Below, piece by piece: positions 26,231 through 33,604 of a stretch of 64,000 nt of DNA (position 1 is its first letter; every line of letters starts with the position of its first letter). The position numbers were made by a program, and so were the translations under genes. The stretch is from Candidatus Hydrogenedentota bacterium (lineage in GTDB: Bacteria; Hydrogenedentota; Hydrogenedentia; Hydrogenedentales; JAEUWI01). The stretch lies in assembly GCA_019637335.1 (NCBI GenBank), contig JAHBVV010000006.1:194235-258234 (forward strand). The letters are read 5' to 3'. Under the pieces are notes generated by a model, which made no database searches, was not told the origin of the DNA, and worked only from the letters and a program-made list of their open reading frames with translations.

Positions 26231-27832
26231 ATGTCATCCGCCCCTGGCGCCCTGGCCCATGAAGTCGCCCGCCGCCGCACCTTTGCGATTGTGTCGCACC
26301 CGGACGCGGGCAAGACGACAATAACGGAGAAATTCCTGCTGTATGGCGGCGCGGTGCACCTGGCGGGATCGGTGACGGCGCGGAAGAACCAGCGGCAATC
26401 GACGTCGGACTGGCTCGAACTGGAACGGAAACGCGGCATTTCGATCAGCTCGACGGTGCTGCAGTTTGATTACAACGGCTACCGGGTGAATCTGCTGGAC
26501 ACGCCGGGTCACCAGGATTTCTCGGAGGATACGTACCGGGTGCTGACGGCGGTGGACGCGGCGATTATGGTGATTGACGCGGGTAAGGGCATCGAGGCGC
26601 AGACCTTGAAGCTTTTCGAGGTGTGCCGTCACCGGGGGGTGCCCATTTTTACGTTTATCAACAAGATGGACCGCCCGGCGCGGGATCCCTTTGAGTTGCT
26701 GGACGAGCTGGAGCGGCAGTTGGGGATTGCGCCGTATCCGGTGAACTGGCCGCTGGGCAATGGGCCGGAGTTCCGGGGGGTGTGGGACCGGCAGACGAAG
26801 ATGGCGCACATCTTTGAGCGGACAAGCGGCGGCGCGCACCGGGCTCCGGTGCAGACGGCGGGCCTGGACGATGAGTTTGTGCGCAAGCAGCTGAACCCGG
26901 CGCTTTACGAGGCGGTGCGCGAGGAGGTGGAGATGCTGGAGGGCGCGGGCGCGACGTTTGACCCGCGGGATGTGCTGGATGCGAAGACGACGCCGGTGTA
27001 TTTTGGCAGCGCGCTGAACAATTTCGGGGTGCAGCTGTTGCTGGACGGGTTTTTAAAGTATTCCGCTCCCCCGGCGCCGCGGCGGAGCGCCACGAACGGG
27101 GCGATCACGCCGCAACACAAGGCGTTTTCGGGGTTTGTGTTCAAGATCCAGGCGAACATGGACCCGAACCACCGCGATCGCATAGCGTTTATCCGGGTGG
27201 TTTCGGGGAAGTTCGAGCGGAACATGAACGTAATCCACACGCGCACGGGGCGGAAGGTTCGGCTGGGCAACGCGAGCAAGATTTTCGGGCAGGACCGGGA
27301 GACGATTGAGGAAGCGTACGCCGGGGACGTGGTGGGGATTGTGGGCAACAATCTTTTCGCGATCGGGGACACGCTGGCGGAGGAGAATGGGGTAGCGTTT
27401 GACGAGATCCCGTTCTTTGCGCCGGAGTGCTTTACGTATATCGAGAATACGCAGCCGTCTCAGGCGAAGCGTTTCCGCACGGGGCTGGACCAGTTGTTGC
27501 AGGAGGGGGTGTATCAGCGCTACCGGATTCACGACGCGGCGCGGAATGTTCCGTTGATCGGCGCCGCGGGCCCGCTTCAGTTCGAGATTGTGCAGTATCG
27601 GCTGCAGGACGAGTATGGCGCGGAGACGCGTCTCCAGCATGCGCCGTGGACCCAGACGCGGTGGGTGCATCCGGAGGTGGATCTGGACAAGGTCCCGATT
27701 CCGCCGGGGGTGAAGCGGGCGTATGACGGGCACGAGCGGGCGGTGCTGTTGTTTGAGACGAACTGGGGGCTGAATTACTTCATGGAGAAGAATGCGGACG
27801 TGCCGTTGGCGAAACTGCCGTTTGACGCGTAG
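26231..27832 (+). CDS. prfC: peptide chain release factor 3
   Basis: 533 residues, the expected RF3 length. This translational GTPase recycles RF1/RF2 from the ribosome after termination. Visible GTPase motifs are G1 SHPDAGKTT, G2 region RGISISST, G3 DTPGHQDF and G4 NKMD. The RF3-specific stretch SVTARKNQRQSTSDW follows G1. Domain II and the RF3 C-terminal domain (ECFTYIENTQPSQAKRF, GAAGPLQFEIVQYRL) are complete. It is monocistronic with a clear promoter and followed by repeats. Confidence 0.97.
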   Translation: MSSAPGALAHEVARRRTFAIVSHPDAGKTTITEKFLLYGGAVHLAGSVTARKNQRQSTSDWLELERKRGISISSTVLQFDYNGYRVNLLDTPGHQDFSEDTYRVLTAVDAAIMVIDAGKGIEAQTLKLFEVCRHRGVPIFTFINKMDRPARDPFELLDELERQLGIAPYPVNWPLGNGPEFRGVWDRQTKMAHIFERTSGGAHRAPVQTAGLDDEFVRKQLNPALYEAVREEVEMLEGAGATFDPRDVLDAKTTPVYFGSALNNFGVQLLLDGFLKYSAPPAPRRSATNGAITPQHKAFSGFVFKIQANMDPNHRDRIAFIRVVSGKFERNMNVIHTRTGRKVRLGNASKIFGQDRETIEEAYAGDVVGIVGNNLFAIGDTLAEENGVAFDEIPFFAPECFTYIENTQPSQAKRFRTGLDQLLQEGVYQRYRIHDAARNVPLIGAAGPLQFEIVQYRLQDEYGAETRLQHAPWTQTRWVHPEVDLDKVPIPPGVKRAYDGHERAVLLFETNWGLNYFMEKNADVPLAKLPFDA

Positions 27833-27854
27833 GGGGACGTTTGGGGGGATGCCT

Positions 27855-28196
27855 GGTCGGCGACGGGACAGCCGCGCCGGTTGGCAGTGTTGTGCGTTGG
27901 TTCGGCTCGCTTTGGGTCGTGTGCGGGCTGTTGGTACGTGGGGTGATGGGGCGCCGCAATTCCTGGGGACACATGACGCTTCGCGTCACCCGTTAAGGCT
28001 GAAATACTGACCCGGACTGTTGGCGATGTACTGGAGTCGCTCACGCTCAAGCCTTTGCGGCGGAGCCGCGGAGCTCGGTCGGCGACGGGACAGCCGCGCC
28101 GGTTGGCTGTGTCGTGCGTTGGTTGGGGTCGCTTTGGGTCGTGTGCGGGCTGTTGGTACGTGGGGTGATGGGGCGCCGCAGTCCCTGGGGACACAT
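27855..28196. repeat. 120-bp direct duplication flanking a dispersed element
   Basis: 27855-27974 and 28077-28196 are near-identical 120-bp copies. Each begins GGTCGGCGACGGGACAGCC and ends CTGGGGACACAT. Copy 3 of the ~110-bp dispersed element sits between them. No gene is supported in 27833-28283. Confidence 0.8.
27972..28075. repeat. dispersed intergenic element, copy 3
   Basis: CATGACGCTTCGCGTCACCC, GTTAAGGCTGAAATACTG, CACGCTCAAGCC and the GCGGCGGAGCCGC palindrome occur in the same order as copies 2 and 4. The start palindrome here is TGACGC-TTC-GCGTCA, so the loop changed but the stem is kept. Confidence 0.8.
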
Positions 28197-28207
28197 TTCC
28201 CTGGGGG

Positions 28208-28283
28208 TACAGGCACCCGCGAATTCAAGGTGGTTGGAACGCTTTCGCGGCGAAGGTTATTTTTTCGCGGGAGCCAGTCCCCC
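28208..28283. repeat. single unit of the 77-bp repeat
   Basis: CACCCGCGAATTC, then GCTTTCGCGGC and TCGCGGGAGCCAGTCCCCCT, matches the unit that is repeated five times at 45824-46203. It abuts the stop of the following leftward gene. Confidence 0.7.
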
Positions 28284-30746
28284 TTATCTCCATAGTGTCA
28301 GGGTAATGAGGGAAAGTCCGAGCAGGAAGAGGTCGCTGGCGCGCTGGCGGAGGTCCTTGATGCCGGTGGGGCCTTGTGGACAGGCGCAGCCGGGCGCGGG
28401 CGGATTGGCGGCGGCGCGAAGTTCTTCCTGGGAGAGCTGACCGTCGTTGTTGGTGTCGATCTGATTGAACATGGCCGCCGTCAGGTTGCTTGCCGCGGCC
28501 TGGGCCTCGCCGAAGTTCAACAGTCCGTTAGCATCGAAGTCGGCCGTTGCGAAATGGTCCAGCAGTTGCTGCGCGATTTCGGGCAGGGTCTCTCCTTCAC
28601 CTTCACCCTCACCCTCTCCTTCACCTTCACCCTCTCCTTCACCTTCTCCTTCACCCTCTCCCTCACCTTCTCCCTCACCTTCTCCCTCACCCTCTCCTTC
28701 ACCTTCTCCCTCTCCTTCACCTTCTCCCTCTCCTTCCGCTGCCTCCGTGACGGTGATGAAGGCCTCCTTGATTTCGGTGTAGACGCCGAGAATCCCGGTT
28801 ACCACGATGCGGCTGGCGTATTCGCCGGGATTGTTGAAGGTAAAGGTGATGGGGCCTTCGGGGTTTTCCGCGTCAATGCTGCCGCTATTGTCGAAATCCC
28901 ACAGGGCGCCAATCACGTCGCCGGTGGTGGCGTTCTGAAAGGTCACGGTCAGCGGTGCGGCGCCGGCGCGTGGTTCCGCGGTGAAGTCCGGTATCGGGAT
29001 TACGTTTTCGCGGACAGCGGCCTGGAAATCGGCGAAGCCGGCCGCGCCATTGGAAGCGGTCACGGTCGCGCGGACGGTGACGGGGCCGATTGCGGCGGGT
29101 CCTTGCGCCCATATGCCGCCGTCGGTGAAGACGCCATCCCCCGCGACGAGGTCGGGGACTACGCCATTGTCGAAGATTGCGAAATCCGCCGTGGTGAGGC
29201 CCACGACGCCGCCCGGGTCCACGCCGTTCACCGGGCTGTAGATGTACGGGTAGATCCGGGTAATGTCGGATCCGGTCGCGGTGAAGAACCAGGTATCCAC
29301 GATCTGCGCGGTCGCGCGCTCCTGGCGAATGAGGGTAATTCGGGGATCGCCCGTCAGGCCGGTGACCGCGGGGGCGCCATCGCCGAAATCCATGACGAGG
29401 AGGTCTCCGGGAGGGTAGTCCGCGCCATGGCGGATCCCGCCGACGAAGAGCACGCGCTGGCCGTCGGCGGAAATCGCGGATAGCGGGCTGCCCACCGTGA
29501 ACCCGGCGAGGCTCAGCGGGACGACGCCCGAGCCGTCCGCGGCGGCCCACCGGATGGTTGGGTTGCTGCCGCCGCCGATGTCGAATTGATGCGAGGTGGC
29601 TGTCGCGTCGCCGCTCAAGTCTGGATTCGTGGGCCAGCGGCCCGCCCCGGGCACGCCGGGGTCGACCAGGATGGGGTTGTCGATGTCATCGAGCGGGGCC
29701 ACAAGCAGGCCCTGGGGATCCGGCGCGGTCCCGGCCCAGCGGCAGAAGGCGACGGTCGATCCGTCGTCCGAAATGCTCGGACCGCGAAAGCTCATCCCGT
29801 TCAGGTTCGTCAGGACGGACGCGTCGCCCGCGGGGGTCCGGGGGTCTTTTAGCAGCAGGCTTGCGGGGTTGTTGGCCGAGGGGTAATTCCCGCCGACGGG
29901 GATGAGGGCGACGGTCGCGGCGTGGTCGATGGCGAGTACGCCACCGGCGGCGGTGACTTCGACGGCGGTTGGCGCGATGCCGGGGATCTCCTGTAGACGC
30001 GCGGCTTCCTGCATCGGGGTGTAGGCTCCCGAATCGATTTCAACGGCGTAGACCGTGAATCCCGAGGCGGGCGGTGCTTCGGGGTCGGAGGAGCCGCCGT
30101 AGGGGCCGAAGCGGTTAATGAACAGGGCCACCTCACCGTTTCCGGAGAGCGCGAAGTTCTGTCGGGCGGTGAAGAGATTGAGGTCCAGGAGGTTGGTCTC
30201 TCCGTAGGCGGTGTGAGAGATTTGGGAGAGGACATCTTCGGTCATACCCGACGCGCGATCATAGCGGCGGATTGTATCGGAAGGCCTCCCGTAGTCTTTC
30301 TCCCCGATGGCGTAGACGACGCGCGAACCGTCGTCGGAAATGCCGTATGTGGCGTACAGCAGCGGGATGTTGAATACCGGCCCGGAGAACAGTACGACTT
30401 CGCCGGTTCCGTCGGTGCGCATGAGGCGCAGGGTCTGGATCAATTCAGCGTTCTGCTGCGTCCGAAAGACGACCCACTCGCCGTCGCCCGACATGTGGAA
30501 ATCGAGGATGCGGTAATCGTTGGCCACGACATCGCTGATTTGGGTGTAGTGTCCGCTTCGGAGCAGGGGCGCGGTCTCGGCGCTGTAGGCGGGGCCGCAG
30601 ACGAGCGCCAGGAAGAGGAACGCCAGGAGGATCACGAGCAGGCGCACGAGCCAGGGCGCGAGATGCGGGTGTCGCAGGGAAATGGGGAGATGGAAATGGG
30701 GGTGGTGTTCGCGCGTGAAGAAGTGCGCGGCAGGACGGGGCGCCAT
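28284..30746 (-). CDS. EGEG-linker surface protein: TolB-like propeller, PKD, EF-hand pair, C-terminal tail
   Basis: 820 residues. A long N-terminal region leads to a membrane/signal segment (LLVILLAFLFLALVCGPAYS). Next are WD40-like PD40 beta-propeller repeats (e.g. FHMSGDGEWVVFR, GISDDGSRVVYA) and a PKD domain (FTAEPRAGAAPLTVTFQNAT, ALWDFDNSG). An (EG)n spacer of about 50 residues is followed by two EF-hand loops (DFDANGLLNFGEA and DTNNDGQLSQEEL, dockerin-like). The end is a CAC motif, a hydrophobic stretch LFLLGLSLITLTLWR and no more. It is probably exported and held at the surface. ATG at 30746 with GAGGAG upstream. The DNA of the linker is a hexanucleotide repeat (about 28590-28735). Confidence 0.8.
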   Translation of the reverse strand: MAPRPAAHFFTREHHPHFHLPISLRHPHLAPWLVRLLVILLAFLFLALVCGPAYSAETAPLLRSGHYTQISDVVANDYRILDFHMSGDGEWVVFRTQQNAELIQTLRLMRTDGTGEVVLFSGPVFNIPLLYATYGISDDGSRVVYAIGEKDYGRPSDTIRRYDRASGMTEDVLSQISHTAYGETNLLDLNLFTARQNFALSGNGEVALFINRFGPYGGSSDPEAPPASGFTVYAVEIDSGAYTPMQEAARLQEIPGIAPTAVEVTAAGGVLAIDHAATVALIPVGGNYPSANNPASLLLKDPRTPAGDASVLTNLNGMSFRGPSISDDGSTVAFCRWAGTAPDPQGLLVAPLDDIDNPILVDPGVPGAGRWPTNPDLSGDATATSHQFDIGGGSNPTIRWAAADGSGVVPLSLAGFTVGSPLSAISADGQRVLFVGGIRHGADYPPGDLLVMDFGDGAPAVTGLTGDPRITLIRQERATAQIVDTWFFTATGSDITRIYPYIYSPVNGVDPGGVVGLTTADFAIFDNGVVPDLVAGDGVFTDGGIWAQGPAAIGPVTVRATVTASNGAAGFADFQAAVRENVIPIPDFTAEPRAGAAPLTVTFQNATTGDVIGALWDFDNSGSIDAENPEGPITFTFNNPGEYASRIVVTGILGVYTEIKEAFITVTEAAEGEGEGEGEGEGEGEGEGEGEGEGEGEGEGEGEGEGEGEGEGEGEGEGETLPEIAQQLLDHFATADFDANGLLNFGEAQAAASNLTAAMFNQIDTNNDGQLSQEELRAAANPPAPGCACPQGPTGIKDLRQRASDLFLLGLSLITLTLWR

Positions 30747-31335
30747 GGCGATCTCCTCGACTGCGATACTTCGCAGCAGTCAGAAACGGATCCCAGACCC
30801 CATGGCGGCAGGCGAATCCCCAGCCCGCCCCAGGCTTCCCCGCGCCGCCTGGATCGGTGGTCGCGCGTATGGGCGCGCGACGTTGTCTACTAATATTATG
30901 GACCGAATTGGTGGAATTGTAAACGAGAAATTATGGGGGATTTGGGTTTTGTGTGGGGATTGTTCCGCTGAGCGGAACGGTATGCATTCCCACGGGGGAC
31001 CGTGGGAACGAGTTCCGGGTGGCGAGGGAAGGGAGAAGGGTGAAGTGAGAAGGGTGAAGGGTGAAGGGTGAAGGGTGCTTCGAGTTTTGTCGGTTGTTTT
31101 GACGCGGAATGTCCGCGATCCTGGCGCGCCTTCGGCGCTTTGGACAGCCGGGACGGCTATCCTACCTTTGCGCCCTTCGGCGCGGTACACAGGCGGGACG
31201 CCTGTGCCACTTTCCTTTCGAGGTGGTCTTGTTGGAGTAGGGGAACTCTTGGGGGTGAGCTCAGGTTGCCGCGGAATGTCCGCGATCCTTTTTCTCGGGA
31301 ATGTCTGAGAGCCTGGATTGCCGGGATGGGCAGGG
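30747..31335. other. gene-free stretch rich in short palindromes
   Basis: About 590 bases with no supported gene. It contains TTCCCACGG...CCGTGGGAA (about 30988-31010), a heptamer run of GAAGGGT near 31036-31075, AGCCGGGACGGCT (about 31151) and ACAGGCGGGACGCCTGT (about 31187). The last also occurs at 54240. These GGA-loop hairpins seem to be one repeat type. Confidence 0.6.
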
Positions 31336-31875
31336 TTATTCTTCGAGTTGTTCGATGAGTTCGGAGGCTTCGGCCTTGTTTTTGAGGCGGGCGATTTGGG
31401 CTCCGGTGGCGCCGAGTTTGTGGAGCAAATCAATTTGCATGGGGGTGGGGCGCAGGTGGAGGGCCTCAATGAGGGCGGAGGCGTCGGCCTGGCTGACGAC
31501 CTGCTGGATACGGGCGGCGGAGGCTCCGAGCCGTTCGAGGTGCGCGATCTGTTTGGGGGTGGCGGGGGCCTGGGTCTGGTGGAAGCGGCGCAGCGCATCA
31601 ATGCGATCAGACGCCGCGGCGCGATCCAGGCTCACGATTTCGGACTCTCTGGCGCCCAGCCGCCGGAGATACTCCTTCTGTGCCTCGGTTGCGGGGGCGC
31701 CGGCGGGCCCGCGGGCGGTATTCTCGACGCGGCTGGCCATCTGGGGGGCGGGATTGCTGCTGCTCCCGATGAGGGCGATCTTCTGGCCGCATTTGTTGCA
31801 CTGGCCGCGCTGGCCGAGGTATTTGGGGGCTACGCGCAGCACCTGCCTGCAATTGGGGCATATGAATTGGAGCAT
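31336..31875 (-). CDS. zinc-ribbon protein with three helical repeats (paralogue B)
   Basis: 179 residues. The N terminus is a zinc ribbon, FICPNCRQVL plus CNKCGQKIALIGSS (two C-x2-C). After a linker come three repeats of about 35 residues of the form T-x2-Q-x3-L-x2-LGA-x4-I-x8-A-x2-I-x2-L; examples are TPKQIAHLERLGASAARI and TPMQIDLLHKLGATGAQI. These resemble DUF3072-like helical repeats. The zinc ribbon may bind nucleic acid or protein; function unknown. It is the last gene of a three-gene leftward cluster with a second copy of the same design, separated by a sugar epimerase gene. Confidence 0.75.
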   Translation of the reverse strand: MLQFICPNCRQVLRVAPKYLGQRGQCNKCGQKIALIGSSSNPAPQMASRVENTARGPAGAPATEAQKEYLRRLGARESEIVSLDRAAASDRIDALRRFHQTQAPATPKQIAHLERLGASAARIQQVVSQADASALIEALHLRPTPMQIDLLHKLGATGAQIARLKNKAEASELIEQLEE

Positions 31876-31903
31876 GTTCCAGGGTTCTCCCGGCGGGCGC
31901 CGG

Positions 31904-32764
31904 TCAAGTGTAATAGCGCGCTTCGAGGGACTTGAGGTAGCGCAGGCCGTCTCCGAGCAATTGGTCGCTGGACTCGGCGAGGGAGCGCCACATACAGGTG
32001 GCGGCGGCCATGGCTGGCGACACGCTCTCGAAGGATTCGAGCCCGACGATGCCCTGGTAGCCCGACTCGCCGAGGGCGCGGTAGATGGCGTCCCAATCGA
32101 CGGTGCCGGTCCCCGGGGTTCCGCGGTGGCTTTCGCTGAGGTGCACGTGACAGAGCCAGGGGGCGGCTTTCCTGACGGGGTGGTAGAAGTCGTTTTCCTC
32201 GATGTTCATGTGGTAGGCGTCTAGGTGGACGCGGACGTTGGGTTCGCCGATGCGGTCCATCAGGGCGAGGGCCTGGTCGGCGGTGTTGATAAGGAAGGTT
32301 TCGTAGCGGTTGATGGCTTCGATGCCGAGAATGACGCCCCGGTCGGCCGCGAACCGGGCGGCCTCCCGCAGGACGCTGGCGGCGCGGTCCCAGTACTCCT
32401 CGCCGGGGCGTCCCGTAATCTTCCCGCCTATGGCGGAATAGGTGACGCCGGTGAACACGGTGGCTCCCATGTCCGCCGTGGCGGCGATGCACTGCTTCAG
32501 GTAGTCCAGGGCGGCGGCGCGGACAGCGCCGTCCTCCGCGGTGGGGTCGGTGGCCTCGCCGCAGGCGGTGGAGGTGCAGAGGTTCATTCCCGCCGCCCGG
32601 GCGCGATCGCGGATGGCCCCGGCGTCGACTTTTTCGATTTCCATCAGGGGCACCTCGACGAGGTCGAAACCGAGCCCATTGGCGCGGTCGATGATGTCGA
32701 GGGTGTCGTTGCTCCAGCTATTGGTCCAGGCGTAAGCGTGGACGGCGTAATTCAATGGCTTCAT
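31904..32764 (-). CDS. sugar phosphate isomerase/epimerase (ketose 3-epimerase-like TIM barrel)
   Basis: 286 residues, xylose-isomerase-like TIM barrel. The four acidic or His metal and catalytic residues expected for D-tagatose/D-psicose 3-epimerases are visible in order: Glu in LGIEAINRYE, Asp in VHLDAYHMNIEE, His in CHVHLSESHRG, Glu in GLESFES. It probably isomerises a keto-sugar or hydroxy-pyruvate-like substrate; the exact one is open. I chose the ATG at 32764 (MKPLNYAVHAYAW), which has CAGGAG before it. It lies 28 bases before zinc-ribbon paralogue B and 76 bases after paralogue A, so the three may be one operon. Confidence 0.9.
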   Translation of the reverse strand: MKPLNYAVHAYAWTNSWSNDTLDIIDRANGLGFDLVEVPLMEIEKVDAGAIRDRARAAGMNLCTSTACGEATDPTAEDGAVRAAALDYLKQCIAATADMGATVFTGVTYSAIGGKITGRPGEEYWDRAASVLREAARFAADRGVILGIEAINRYETFLINTADQALALMDRIGEPNVRVHLDAYHMNIEENDFYHPVRKAAPWLCHVHLSESHRGTPGTGTVDWDAIYRALGESGYQGIVGLESFESVSPAMAAATCMWRSLAESSDQLLGDGLRYLKSLEARYYT

Positions 32765-32840
32765 GGACTTTCTCTCCTGTTCCGTTTCGCGGACTCCCCG
32801 GGCGCCTGGCTCCCAGTTTCCCGCGCGTGGGGGCACCCGT

Positions 32841-33446
32841 TCAAGGCCTGTCGCCCATCAGGTCGTCGAAGTCCTCAAGGGCGTCCATATCCTCTTCCTC
32901 CTCATCTTCGGCGGAGGCGTCGTTGTCGGACTCGTATTCGTCGATCATGGCCTGGGCGACACCGGCGGTTGTAAGAAACGTCAGCTCGTCGTCGGTTACC
33001 CCGTAGGCTCGAAGGATTTCGAGTTGTTCGCGGGTCGGCGGCGGCTGCAAGACTTCGATGAGGCGGACGGCGTCGCCCTTGGTGGCGACACGGGCGATCT
33101 GGGCCTCGGTGGCCCCGAGATCGCGGATTCGGGCGATCTGTTCGGGGGTCGGCGGGGCCTCGGCTTCGGAGGCGTCCTCAAAATCGGTTACGACCTCGTC
33201 GTCCCAGTCGGAGATACCGTCGAGGGCGGCCTCGATACCGCCGCCGACGTAGCCGGGGCCTTCGGGCTCGGGGTTCGGGGTGTGAAATTCCCGCGGGCCG
33301 AGCTTCTGGGCGAGCTGTGCGGTGAGGATATTGCGGCTTCCGATGAGTGCGATGCGCCCGCCGCATTTCTTGCAGTAGCCGCGAAACCCGAGAAACTGGG
33401 GGCGGATTTGGAGATGCTCCTCGCAGTGGGGGCAAATGAAGATCAT
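32841..33446 (-). CDS. zinc-ribbon protein with helical repeats and acidic tail (paralogue A)
   Basis: 201 residues from the ATG at 33446, chosen because it aligns with the start of paralogue B (MIFICPHC versus MLQFICPNC). An in-frame ATG 10 codons earlier is possible. The zinc ribbon FICPHCEEHL...CKKCGGRIALIGS is followed by an acidic linker, two helical repeats (TPEQIARIRDLGATEAQI, TREQLEILRAYGVTDDEL) and a strongly acidic C terminus (SAEDEEEEDMDALEDFDD). The shared IALIGS motif right after the ribbon in both paralogues is unusual. Function unknown. Confidence 0.75.
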   Translation of the reverse strand: MIFICPHCEEHLQIRPQFLGFRGYCKKCGGRIALIGSRNILTAQLAQKLGPREFHTPNPEPEGPGYVGGGIEAALDGISDWDDEVVTDFEDASEAEAPPTPEQIARIRDLGATEAQIARVATKGDAVRLIEVLQPPPTREQLEILRAYGVTDDELTFLTTAGVAQAMIDEYESDNDASAEDEEEEDMDALEDFDDLMGDRP

Positions 33447-33604
33447 GCGAATCGGTTCCCGGACATGTATTGGCATATATAGCGCGCGGGGTCCCCGGCG
33501 GATGGCTTGACGCGGCGACCACAGGCGCTATAGAGTGTGAGGCATCATAGTGGCTGGCAATTTCGGAACGCAACCAGGGCCATACGAGGGCAGCGCTACA
33601 AGCA

